From the NCBI GenBank assembly GCA_024349245.1, contig JALDNG010000092.1, positions 300,001 through 364,000 of the forward strand: a stretch of DNA of 64,000 nucleotides, given 5' to 3'. Position 1 is the stretch's first letter. The number at the start of each line of letters is the position of its first letter. Positions 21,691 through 33,700 of this stretch are shown piece after piece. The notes under the pieces are model-generated. The model had not been told where the DNA came from. It made no database searches and saw nothing but the letters and a program-made list of their open reading frames with translations. The position numbers and the translations under genes were made by a program. Origin of the DNA: Neodontobutis hainanensis. Lineage: Eukaryota; Chordata; Actinopteri; Gobiiformes; Odontobutidae.

Positions 21691-24681
21691 ATAAATGCAC
21701 AGGATTTTGTAGCAGGTGTTCGTCGTTTAAAGTGTCCATGCCTCTGTGTTTATCCCTTCTTTTGACACAGGCTCTTCTTCTCGTCCGCGAAGCGAGCTAT
21801 TAGCAGTAGCATGTTCATTTACGAGAGGATCGTTTGATTAGCTATAAATATTTTTACTCGGAATAAGAAATTTACTTGACATTTTATAAATGCGGTGTCA
21901 AAACAACAGTATAAGTAACTATATGACAACATTTACAGTTCGTCTAAATACGGTTATCAGCATTTATTAAGTTAATACACTCAAACACATGTATATAGTA
22001 AAACGTTTAATTATAACATGTTTGTAGATCAGTTCTTAGACTTTAAACCCTTGATTTGTTATTAGCTTATTATCCGCTTTGTTAATAATTTGGCGAAGTA
22101 TTTAAACTGTAAACGTATGTGTAAATGTAACGTAAGATTTATTAAAAATCTTTATTAATTTCAGTTTTTCGCTACGCCGGTGTCGAAAACAAACTCGAAC
22201 GTGCTGTTATCAAAGCACATAGCCGCTGTTGCTCATCCCCTAAATTGCCGACCACTTTGAACGCATTAGGAAAGTAAATGTCACATATAATACATCAATG
22301 GTTTGATTTTCTTCTTAAAGCAGTGCAATAAAACAGTTTGAGACTCGCTTGTTGTTGTTTTAGCGCCTAACTCAAAGCTAAAAACAATTAGCATTAGCAG
22401 CGTCAATTCTTTTATCGTGCACCTGCTATTGTTTCTTTTTGCTCTGGATTCCACAGCCACGCTTACCATGTGATAGTGGTGCTATGGTAAATATGGTGAT
22501 ATGCTGTTAGAAAAGGTAGTGTTTTGTGTGTTTGCAGGAATATCTTGGTGGATAAACCGAATGATCAGTCTTCCAGGTGGTCTTCTGAGAGTAACTATCC
22601 TCCACAGGTGAGTGCTCACACAGTCTCTGCAACAAAACTGGAAATGGATATACTAAACCTGCTTATCTTATGACCTCATTAGCTGATGCTGCAAGCCACA
22701 AAAGTGCCTTGGTGTGTGATTATGTTGCAAAATACAGTACTTGCAGTGTCTGTCTGCTCTGAGTCAGTTGGTTGTTAGCTTTTATGTTCATTATGCTTTT
22801 TTTGAGAGTGTACCAGTCATACACATCTAATACCAGCCAGCTTTTATGCAGGGCTGGTTGCACAGTAATTCATAATGAGTACTGAAGTAAAATTGACTTA
22901 ATGATTTCCACTATGTCTCTTTTGTTACTGGGGTTTGATGCTGAATGTAAAGGGATTTAAAACATCTCTATTATCTATATCTATATAGATGTATATATCG
23001 GAAATGTTGCTAATATTGCTTAAAATTTCAGAAAAAGGTTTCATTCTCTCACCTGCTGCACAGACCGGTCCTGAGCCAAGTTGGCTCTGCACGGAGCTCG
23101 CAACGAGGCTGAGCTTTACTCAAAAGTAACATAAATGTTCTGTTCCCAGTAGAGAACAGAGAGTAATCTGTCTTAACAAAGAGGCTCAGCTTTAAATGAA
23201 GGCTGTTGTCCTGAGTCTGAACCATCTCTAAGCCATAAATTATTATTTCATAACACAGTCAGACCCGTCTTAAAGTAAGTGTTCACCTGTTTGAGGCCCT
23301 TGTCAGAGAGATGTAATGATGTTCTGGAGGATTATGTTTTGCCTTCTGTGTGTCTCTTCTGCAGCCACTGTCCCTCATTTTATCAACCAAGTTTAATTTT
23401 GGGTTTACGACCATTTCTATGCAATGTTTGGCATTTATCAATCTGAATGTGGGCGTGCATAACCTCAAATCCCATGCCGGATCAGGAGGTTTAATGTCAG
23501 CACTGAACTGCAGCAAAACCATTATTTAGAACTAATGCATTGACACTTGACAATATTCCATGTTACAGTTCTCTAACAATATTTTAGTATTTTATCTACT
23601 TTTAGGGCCATGGGCAGCGCAAGCTTTTAGAGGATTTTGTGTGTAATTATTGATACCGTCTATAACATAGCAATCTCTCATAGCAACACTCAAATGCTAA
23701 TGCTAAGTAATATCACCTCAGTAAACTGTCAGTTGTGGTTTATTTATGCGCAGTAAAAACTGTCCTGAGTCAACGTTTGCTCAAACACAACTTTAAAAGT
23801 AGACAGCGGTCCATATCCCAGACACCTCGATCTGTCTCGCTAAATCCCTCTCAGACTCCGGGTTTTGTCGAGGCTTGCCTTGGGAGTTCAAAGACGCGCG
23901 CCCGGCTTAGTGTGGAGCCTGCTGTGGCGATAGAGTGCTGTAGACTAGAGGTGCACTGTGTAATAGACCTGTCTATACAGTATTTTGCTTCTGGTAAACG
24001 CACACTACAAGAGTTTACCTGCTGCATCCACTGAGGCTGTAGTGACCAGCAACTCTGGGAGTTGGTCTTGGGACAATCCAGTCCGGCTTTCTTTCTCCAG
24101 TTCTTTTTAACATGCTTAATGTTTAACAAATATCCTTATTATTTTGCCCTTAAAATAAGAGTTATGACGACATGTCTCAAATGTGGTTTGGTTGTCAGCA
24201 AAAAACATTTGTCACATTTTATTAAAAAAATCAATATAATCTTTTATCTATGTGTATTGTCATTTCCAGCTTTTTTGCTGTGTTTTGGTACTCCACGCCA
24301 TAAACTCTGTTAACTGCAGTAAGATAAGTCCACGCTGCGCTCGCTCGTCCTGTTCTTGCTCGGTTCACTTCTGCCGCTGAGTCATGTGACCACATGGCAA
24401 AACACAGAGTGCAGGAGAAGTAGGTGACACAGACCTGTCTACTCACTCAGTGGAGCAGCAAAGGATCTGTATATAAAAAAAAACAACAAAATTAATAGAT
24501 TGGCTCACAGTCGTGTCCACTTTTACGCACAGATCTGCGCCCGTTTTTACGCAACTTTGATAAATCAGGGCCACTGGGATTAAATATTAGGAATGCAACA
24601 ATACAGCCAGTTTACTGTTCATTATGTACTTTGTTTTTTGCTCAAAGTTTTCTTTTTGGTACAGTAGAATTCATAGTGCCT

Positions 24682-24713
<32 letters not shown>

Positions 24714-27700
24714 TTTGTTAATTAAACTAAGTGTAGTTATTGTGGGTGGATTTAAATTCTTGTGATGTTTGATGCTGCATATTTTTGTCATTTTTATTAT
24801 GAAATATTGTAAAAATTTAGGCGCTTGTTCACTTCTCTGCCCTCTGACAAATATAGTTTGAAGGAAATTGATTAAAAAATAAGAATTTAATGGCAGTGGT
24901 GGTTTTTGTGGGGTCACTTTGGGGAGTTTGTTTGCTCAGTATTTTTTGCATAAAGTAAAATTTCTCATTTTTTGGGTTCTATGTTTAGCCCTCCTTTCCA
25001 GTGCATTGATACCAACTTTGCCTTTCATTCTACAATTCAGGTCCAGTAGACCTTCTTTGTGTTGAACAGAATTTTACAGACAAGCTATGATTTTAGTTTT
25101 CCAAATTGCATTTGGAGTATTGGGTCAAGTGCACAATGGAAATGGTCAAATATGTGTGTGGATGCCCTTTTTGAAAAATTCTATATTTATAAATGATATC
25201 AAAAAGTTGCACTGGTGGTCCTAAATGACCCTATTTTGTTTGTTCCATATTAAAGGCATAGATTATAATTTCTCAAATGTCTTGGGTTCTATTGTTAGTG
25301 TGTTTTCTTTTCAACAAGCTGATACAAAATTTACCTTTCAATATTGATATTTAGTACTATTTATGCGTGTTTATGTAAAAATATGATTTTTTTTTTTGAG
25401 TGGGGAAAAAAAACTCCTCCACGTGTTACTGTGGGTTCTCTCCAGGTACTCTGGCTTCCTCCCACCGTCCAAACACATGCTTGTGTAGGTTAATTGGCAA
25501 CGCTTAAGTGTCCCCCTAGTGAATGAATGTGAGAGTGAATGGTTGTTTGTCACTGTCTGTCTCTAAGTGTTAGCCCTGCGACTAACTGGCCTCTGTCCAG
25601 GCTTTATCCTGCCTCAGGCCCAAAGCTGCTGGGATAGGCTCCAGTCACCCGTGACCCTTAACGGGACTAAGCGGTAAGCAACGAGAACAAACGAGAGCAA
25701 AAAGTTGTCCTTATGGGTCATTTCTGATCCTAGCCGTTTATCCATTCATTTCAATGGGACTCAATATATCCTGCAGAGTTTACAGCGCCTCACCTTCAAT
25801 AACAACTTAATTCAAACTCTAAATTATTAACCAACAGTAAATATACATCTAATAGGACCCAATTTCTATCAACATTTACTTGGTTTTGATGTATAACTAA
25901 AATGCTGGACATTTAATCAGTAAGCTGTAACTAACAAATTTTTTTCTGTCGACTAATCTAACAATTATTTTATTTTAATTTTTTTATTAATCTAGTGTTC
26001 TTTTTTTTGATTAGCCAATAAATCCATTGGGTAACTTTACAAAAAAATGTAATCTGAACCGAGCAAAGTATCCAAAAGAGACATTTGCCTCTTCTTTGAA
26101 AATGTTATGTTTGTGCTGGCTGACTGAACTTGTTCCTTACATTGGCATTGATGTGTTCGCTCCTCATATCTTCTTTTCTCTTCAAGAGCTTGAACCTTGA
26201 GGTGAACTTTTAAAATGTCTTCTGCTGGCAGAAATTTTAGTTTGCGAAATCTGGGGTCCAGGCCTGCTGCAATAAGACATTTTCTTCATCTCTGAATTTA
26301 GTGTTCCGCTCCCATCTTGATGTCATCTCCTGTGCGGCAACATTTTGGAAAGTCTTTACTGCTGCGGTCTCGAAAAAAAATTTGCTCTGTATGGATTTCT
26401 GGAGGCCCTTTACCAGAGGCTGTAGAGCGGAACCAGTCACATAGGACTCTCCACTTAAAAAACAGTAGCACACTCAAAAGGCCTCAGGACTTGTTCCACT
26501 TCCTTGAGTAAGCTCCACTGATCATGTTTTAAATCCAGGAAGTGCTTCCCTCATGGTGTGACATCAGGATTGGAAAGTGTTGCAGTCACAGGCCACCACT
26601 GTTCAAGCATGCGGTTGGTCATGTACTGTTCCATCTTACGGATACATCATTAATTAATGCATGAACAGGGGTACCCATTTGTTGCTGCTTTGCTTTAAGC
26701 TTTGTGTTGGCCAGCTCACTTTTAAAAAACATGTTCCACAAGGCACTTTGCTGCCCTCAGTGTCTTGCTGATCTGTGGATCCCTCAGGGCTACTGACAAC
26801 TAACTGCAATGTATGACCAGCACACCTAAGAGAAGAGATGATATGCTTTTCTTCCAAAATACGCAGCGCAGCGACAACATTTGCATCATTATCATGGACA
26901 ACTACAATTACTGTACATTGGCCATGGATATCTCAAACTTCTCAGCTGCCTTTTCCACCCAGTTAGCAATGTTTTCAGCTGTGTGCCGATCTTCAAGGGG
27001 CATGGTGGTCAGATTGTACAATATAAGCTCCCACTCTTCATTAATGAAGTGGCATGTCACACCCAAGTATGCCTCTGTGGCAATGCTGGTCCATGCGTCT
27101 GGTGAGAGCTATTTTAGATTTCACAATCTTTCAAAATTCTCCTTATATTTCTTCTCCCTCAGCTTAGTGAAATGGAACCTGGAGGGAAGTGTGTATCCTG
27201 GGTAAAACGTGTTCATCATCTCACAAATTCCTTGAATGTTTACAATAGAAAATGGTCTGATATCTTTTACAATCATGTTGAGTATGCTATCGGTAAGTGT
27301 AACTGCCATCTGGGGCATGCAAACAGTGATTTCCTTTTTATGAAAGAATTCTTGTACACAGCTTTGCCTGTTCCTGGAAAAAACACAATGTTTAATATGA
27401 TTACTTTGATTACAATTTTAATTGTATTTCAGAGAGTGTAGTGGATTTGTCATTTTATTATAAAATACAGAAAGCATTTATAAGTCTTTTAACTAATGAG
27501 ATAATCATAAGTACGTGAATAATAACGAATTATGTTTTTTTCTTTTATTGGCTTGTGCCAACACTAAACAAAAATGCACTAATAGTCTATATGTTCGCGT
27601 ACACTACTAGATTACAGCGTACGATTAAGTAAGTAAATATGAGTTAATTTTAGGTGTGCATAAGGTACAACCAGTAAATGTTACTCAAAAGTTAAGTTTG

Positions 27701-30700
27701 CTTTATTTTTGCCAAAGTAACCTATACAGTAATATAGGTTTACAGTTCAACGTTATACCGTTAGTGATTAGCATTATCATTATTATCTAGCATATATTAA
27801 TTAATTCTCAACCAAAACACATCAGGGAAGAACACAACAATTACTACTAAAACTAATTGTAATAATACTTTTTGAGGTCATTTTGAGGTCGGAGAGTGCC
27901 AGGATGTGTTCGTCTGGGGTGTATCGTGCATCGCAGTTATGCTGCCGTGGTACGCCATTTCGGTTTTGCGAAGGGAACAAAGAACCATTTTATTTTGCCT
28001 CCGTTTAAAGTATTTCCATACTTTGAATAATCGTGGTCTGGGTTTTGGTGATTGAATGGAACTTTCTCCATTCCAAGGAGCACAAGCTGCCATTTCACAA
28101 GATGAAAAAAAAAAAACTAATTTCGAGAGAAATGGTGCCTCTGGGGCCTCCTCCCGTTGGGATGCGCCTGAAACACTTTCCCGAGGGAGGGGTCCAGAAT
28201 GGCGTATGCTTTTGTGATAACTTAGTTTCAATTGACAAATTGTGCACACGTGGATTATTTTGTTAAAAGTAATTCCAAACTTTGCTGCCTTTAGAGAACT
28301 CAACTCTCAACTCAAGTTGCAGTAAGGCTACAAGCCATTCTTTTTTTCCACACATATCCTTTTCTCCGCGCTCTGTCTGCTGCTGTGTCGTCAAGTGACT
28401 CAGCAGCAGAAGTGAACAGGGCATGAACAGGACGAGGGCTGTGTAGACTGATTTTACTGCAGTTAACGAATACACTGCCGGTTGTATTGAAAAAAGCCTG
28501 TTTGCTCATTATGGATTAATTTAATATGTGGCAAGCAAAAATATATATTTTAAAATAAAATTTATTATCAAAATACGAATAGTGTTTGGGTTTTTTGACG
28601 GCTTCATGTTTAATCACAAATGACAGAATGGTGGGAAGATGAAACCAGTATTATTATTTTTTGGTCAAACTTGTACAGTTCTCTACATTTGAACAACTTC
28701 AAATCAGGACTGAACCTAGACTTGAGCAGGACTAGATCGGGACTAGTTAGGGACTGGAGCGGGACTAGACCAGGCCTTGGACTGAACCATTTAATGGCTC
28801 TTGGTGATTTTCCAGACATCGTAAATTGTGTGTTTGATGACACAGATCAGTCTCCCGCTCTCGCTCTTTCCTTTTGCCCTCCTTTTAAAATATTTTTACT
28901 TTAATTTTTGGATCAGGCAAAAACTCAAAGATTTACGGTATTGAGAATTTGTGTAGCGCTATCCTGTTACTAGTTTGTACCTACCATAATAAGCCATATT
29001 TTAGTTGAAACTGCAAATTCTCAGGTTCACAATGCATTTTTCTGATTTGACAAACTATGACAGAGTTAGTCATAAAAGTCTGCACTTAGAAAACATAGCG
29101 TTGGCACTAGCTGTTAAGGCATCTGTGGCCGCAAATCTGAACCAATTCTAAACTAAAGACTTAATGCCTTTTTTGGGAGTGAGCTGGTCTTCCCTGCTTG
29201 TTGACACTGCCATGTATGTTAGTGTACCTACACTGCTCAGGAGAGGGCCAAGCTTGTGTTAATCTGATAATTAATGATTCGGCAGGTCTGTGTTACAGGC
29301 AGTGGTCTGTGAAAGATGTCCTTGAACTTACAGCTCAAGTCAACCATCTGCAGCTGCTTTATCAGAGGAACAGGCTTTAACAGTGATTCAGTCAGGAACA
29401 AATAGTTTGAATGTACTCAATATGGTTTAGATGTAAAGGTGTCAGGACATGCTCTTGTGGTGCATTTAATTAAGTTGTGTCACATCAGCGTTTTCACATT
29501 ATGTTTTGAAAGATGGAAAAAAGTTTATATAGTCCAGATGCTTTTGCTTTAACCTTTTCATTCAGTATTCCTTGTAAATCCAATATTAAATTCTCTCCGT
29601 TCAGTGGCACTGTTATTAGGTGAGTATTGTAGTTAGAGCCTGTGGCCACTGCCTGTTTGTCATTGGAAGTGTCTTATTACACCATTAATGAGATGTGGAA
29701 ATGGCTCATTATAGATTAAATGTGAAGCCATTTACCTGCTGCAGATACTCGCATAATGAGCAGAATGTGTCACAGTTGCTGACCTGATCCCAGCAGACAG
29801 TTTTCACACATTGTTTCCCGCCTACTCTAAGTCTGTTTTCTCTTTCTGTTCCTTCAGTTTCTAATCCTGAAGTTGGAAAGACCAGCCATTGTTCAGAGCA
29901 TAACCTTTGGAAAATATGAGAAAACTCACGTCTGTAACTTGAAGAAGTTCAAAGTGTTTGGTGGGATGAGTGAAGAGAACATGACCGAGCTGTTATCCAG
30001 GTGAGAGAAAGCCCAAACCATGTGTGTATGTGGATAAATGTGGGAATTTTGGCCGGTGAACAGTCATTTTATACAGATTGCATTTTTAAAACCAAAATTT
30101 TCCTGAACTTCCATCATAAGCACGTCATTCATAATTCAGTTTCCTGCTGTCTGTCCGCTGTTAGTGCAATTAAATTATACTATTTAAAAAAAATTTACTG
30201 TTAAATTGAATGTAAACAAAACTGGCAGCGATAAAGTTTTTAAGTTTTTGTGAATTACCTCAATTTTTCGTTTGTCTTTTTTCATAAAGTTGCACTCATT
30301 ATTTTCCCAGTGGCCTTAAGAACGACTACAACAAGGAAACGTTCACTTTGAAGCACAAGATTGATGAGCAAATGTTTCCCTGTAGATTCGTAAAAATAGG
30401 TGAGAAACTAAATCTTATAAAGAAAAGTAAATAACACGGTCTTTGTTATAATCTTGGTGGTGTTTTGTGTTTCCCCAGTGCCTCTGATGTCCTGGGGTCC
30501 CAGTTTTAACTTCAGTATCTGGTACATAGAGCTGCATGGTATTGAAGACCCAGATGTGGTTCAGCCGTGCCTTAACTGGTACAGCAAGGTAACACATAAT
30601 TACATAGAAAGAGACATGAGTTTTGGAAAAAAATTATGAATATGGCTCCCTAGAAGACAGAGCTGTGACCACCCAACCTTTTCCTCAAGAAACATAAAAA

Positions 30701-33700
30701 GCAGGCATATAGACATTGTTCTGACTGTAGCAGACATTTGATCCCTCATCCAAGAGACTTTCTTAATCCTGGATGAAGCACAAAAAAGCTTTTTATATCC
30801 AGATGCATTCCTTTTTAAATATTTGATAACAATGGGACCTAGCAATAGTTTTAATATATTAGGATTGAGGCTTTGGTTAAAAAAAAAAAGAAAAATAACA
30901 AAGCCAACAGTTCAGGCAGGTGGTGCTGTAATGATGTGTGGGATATTTTTGACCAAAGTCTCTCAGGAATGTTTCTGACACCTTGTTGAATCTATGCCAC
31001 AAAGAATTAAGGCAGTTCTGAAGGCATAAAAAGGGTCCAACCCGGTACTAGCAAGGTGTAACTAATAATGTGGCCGGTAAGTATATGTTCTGGTCTGATC
31101 TGGGCTTTTCATCTCTTCTTTTTTTCCAGTACAGAGAGCAAGAAGCCATCCGCCTTTGCCTGAAACACTTCAGGCAGCATAACTATACCGAGGCCTTCGA
31201 ATCTCTGCAGAAGAAAACCCGCATAGCTCTAGAGCACCCCATGCTCACTCACCTCCATGACCGACTGGTGCTGCAGGGCGACTTCGACGCCTGTGAGGAG
31301 CTCATAGACAAAGCTGTTCAAGGTAATGTACTGACGCTAAACAAAACTTGCACTGTACAAGTATTTTTATGCTTTGGCCCTAATGTCATTAAATCATTAT
31401 TTTTTCTATAATTAACTATTTTAGTTGGGTTTTATTTCTTGCTTTTATAAACTCAAAATATTTTATTTTTGAATTGGAGCTAGGTGTGTTTATCTAGTTA
31501 TTGGCTTAAATCAGATGTATTTTTTGAAAACAGCTCTGAAGTAAGAAAGCGACCGTCCAATTCCAGTTGTCAACAAACTACAGCGTATACCAGCATGGCT
31601 ATTGGGATAGAAAATTGTGACGCAAAACAAAATCCCACCTACCTCGCTACGATTGGCCCAGGAAGAAAGAGCCAGAGCAGAATTCAGAGCAGATTGGACA
31701 ATCCCAGACCAATTTCTCTGTGTATGCAATACAATGAGAATGCAGTCTGGCTGGCCAGGCTAGTGTGGCCAGGCCCTAAAACAAAACTGTACTAAACTTG
31801 CGCAATGTTGTAGAAGCTGTTTGAGGTACATTAATTGTACAACTTCATACTGCTTTGTCCTTACATCACAGAGGACCTTGGACCCGCAGTATTTGAATTA
31901 ATTACATATTTATGCAAATAAGTAGTGTCTAAATGAATAAATATAGACCATGTCTGCTTTAAAACAAGGCTGGTATTAAACAGCCCTAAGACGGGAGCTG
32001 TATCAAATAAAGGTGGCAGGCTTCAGCTGATCATCTCTTCTGTCTCTGTTTGTGTCCTCCGCTCATTTCGTGAGTCACTGCAGAGAAGCAAGAGACTTGA
32101 CAGAGATGGTTTATAACATTTACTGCAACTATTGCTACTTTTTCTAGCCTTTCTCTGGAGAATAACTGCTTTATTATTATTGTGATGTCGCCAAAAGAAG
32201 CAGGCGCCTCTCTCTCACAAAACAGACACAAGCCCAGGACAATGCTGTAGACTCTAAAATATGAAAGTGATCCGTAATTTCCCCCAAGTTTTGTCACAGT
32301 ACAAAAATTTTGAGTTTGTTTCAATACCTGGCTTGATAATCTCTATACCGATACTAGAACGACATCTTAACATAATAATTGGGAAAAAATTACTAATGTT
32401 CTCTCTTTGTCCTGGCTTTTGAGCTCTGACTGTCATTGTTAAAATATATAATTCATATTCCCCACACGGAATATGTAACATTTCTCACACTCTGCTCTGG
32501 TGACGGTCTATAAGTGAGAGACAAATGCCAATGACATTCAGATTAAAAACTACATTCATTCCATCCATCTTTGCTTTTCCAGGGCTGGGTCGCAGGATCA
32601 GCAGTCTAAGCAGAGAAGGCCAGACCTCCCTCAAAATATTTTAATGACGCATCTAAACTCTTTCACATCTTTGTTAGTTTGTGACTTTGCTGTTGCTCAT
32701 TAATTATGCAAATTAGCCACTAAGCAATATGTGCCCTTACACAGGCCTAAAGAAGCCTGTTACTGTCTCAGGTCACACAAGCACAGCTGAGATAAACTAT
32801 TTATTATCTGTACCTTGTCAACACTATAATAAAACCAGCAAAGCCTTGTGTGTTAAGCATTACATCGTTAACAGAACCATGTTTTCTTTTACTCAGCCAT
32901 TTGTTGAACTCATTTACATTTTAGTTTTTTTTCTGAACAATCCTCCTGTATTTTCGGTTAATTTTAGTTTGCCAGTAATGAGCTGTGGTTCTCTCACAGT
33001 TTTGTCACAGTTCTGTCCGACACAAATACAGTCCTGTTTTGTTACTCTCCGTTGGTAGGATACAGCCTGTCTGTGCACTCCTCCACTCATGAGCTGCTAA
33101 TTCACCAGTTGCCAGTTAGTTTATGGTGGACCATTAAGGACACTTTTTATATAATAAAAATTACTTATTAGGATATTACTGACACAAGGTCACCAGTAAA
33201 AGTTGGAACAGCTGTGCTTCTTAGTTTTTTTTTTTTACGTTGTCTATAAATTAAATTTAATTTGTGTTATTCCTGAAAAAAGTGAAACAGTATGGACTTC
33301 ATGTACATTGCTAAGTCTTATATTTAACACTGTTTTTTTTTTTTTGCTTTGTTTTGTACTTCTCTCTCTTGGTCAGACGGTTTGTTTAACCAGTACATCA
33401 GCCAGCAGGAATACAAGCCCAGGTGGAGCCAAATCATCCCCAAATGCAACAAAGGTACAAGCGTGCAAGAAATCAACCGAGAAGACATGAACAGTGAGAT
33501 ACTCTATTTATGCAGGACTCTCCCTCCTGCCCCTCCTCAAGTCAAACATTTCACATTGTTCAAGCTAGTGAACTAAAGCTGTGTGTTCTCCTTCCTCCAT
33601 CTCTGCCTCTGTTTCTGCTCATCTTTTATCACCTTCATTGTTTCACTCTTTTTATCCACCGTCTCCTCGTCCTGCTGCATGTTTTCAGGTGACGGTGACG

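Larger units (their letters stand above)
22608..29857. other. mkln1: mkln1 intron 2 (7.25 kb), mostly transposon remnants
   Basis: It holds the inverted-repeat element at 23365-24576, a (TTTA)n run at 24681-24713, repeat copy C at 25418-25700, the hAT remnant at about 26050-28500, and a CCAGG/ACTAG short-repeat patch at 28700-28790. No additional muskelin exon is needed by the frame. Confidence 0.8.
31323..33376. other. mkln1: mkln1 intron 6, with two dispersed repeats
   Basis: It contains a partial TAGCCTGG-type element at about 31510-31747 and the dispersed repeat at 32268-32915. Nothing else was recognised. Confidence 0.7.

Noticed and set aside
27878..28303. 141-codon minus frame as a host zinc-finger gene
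   Set aside because: The BED-like fingers match hAT transposases, one metal ligand is lost (CSLR), and broken hAT blocks lie downstream. It is a transposon remnant.
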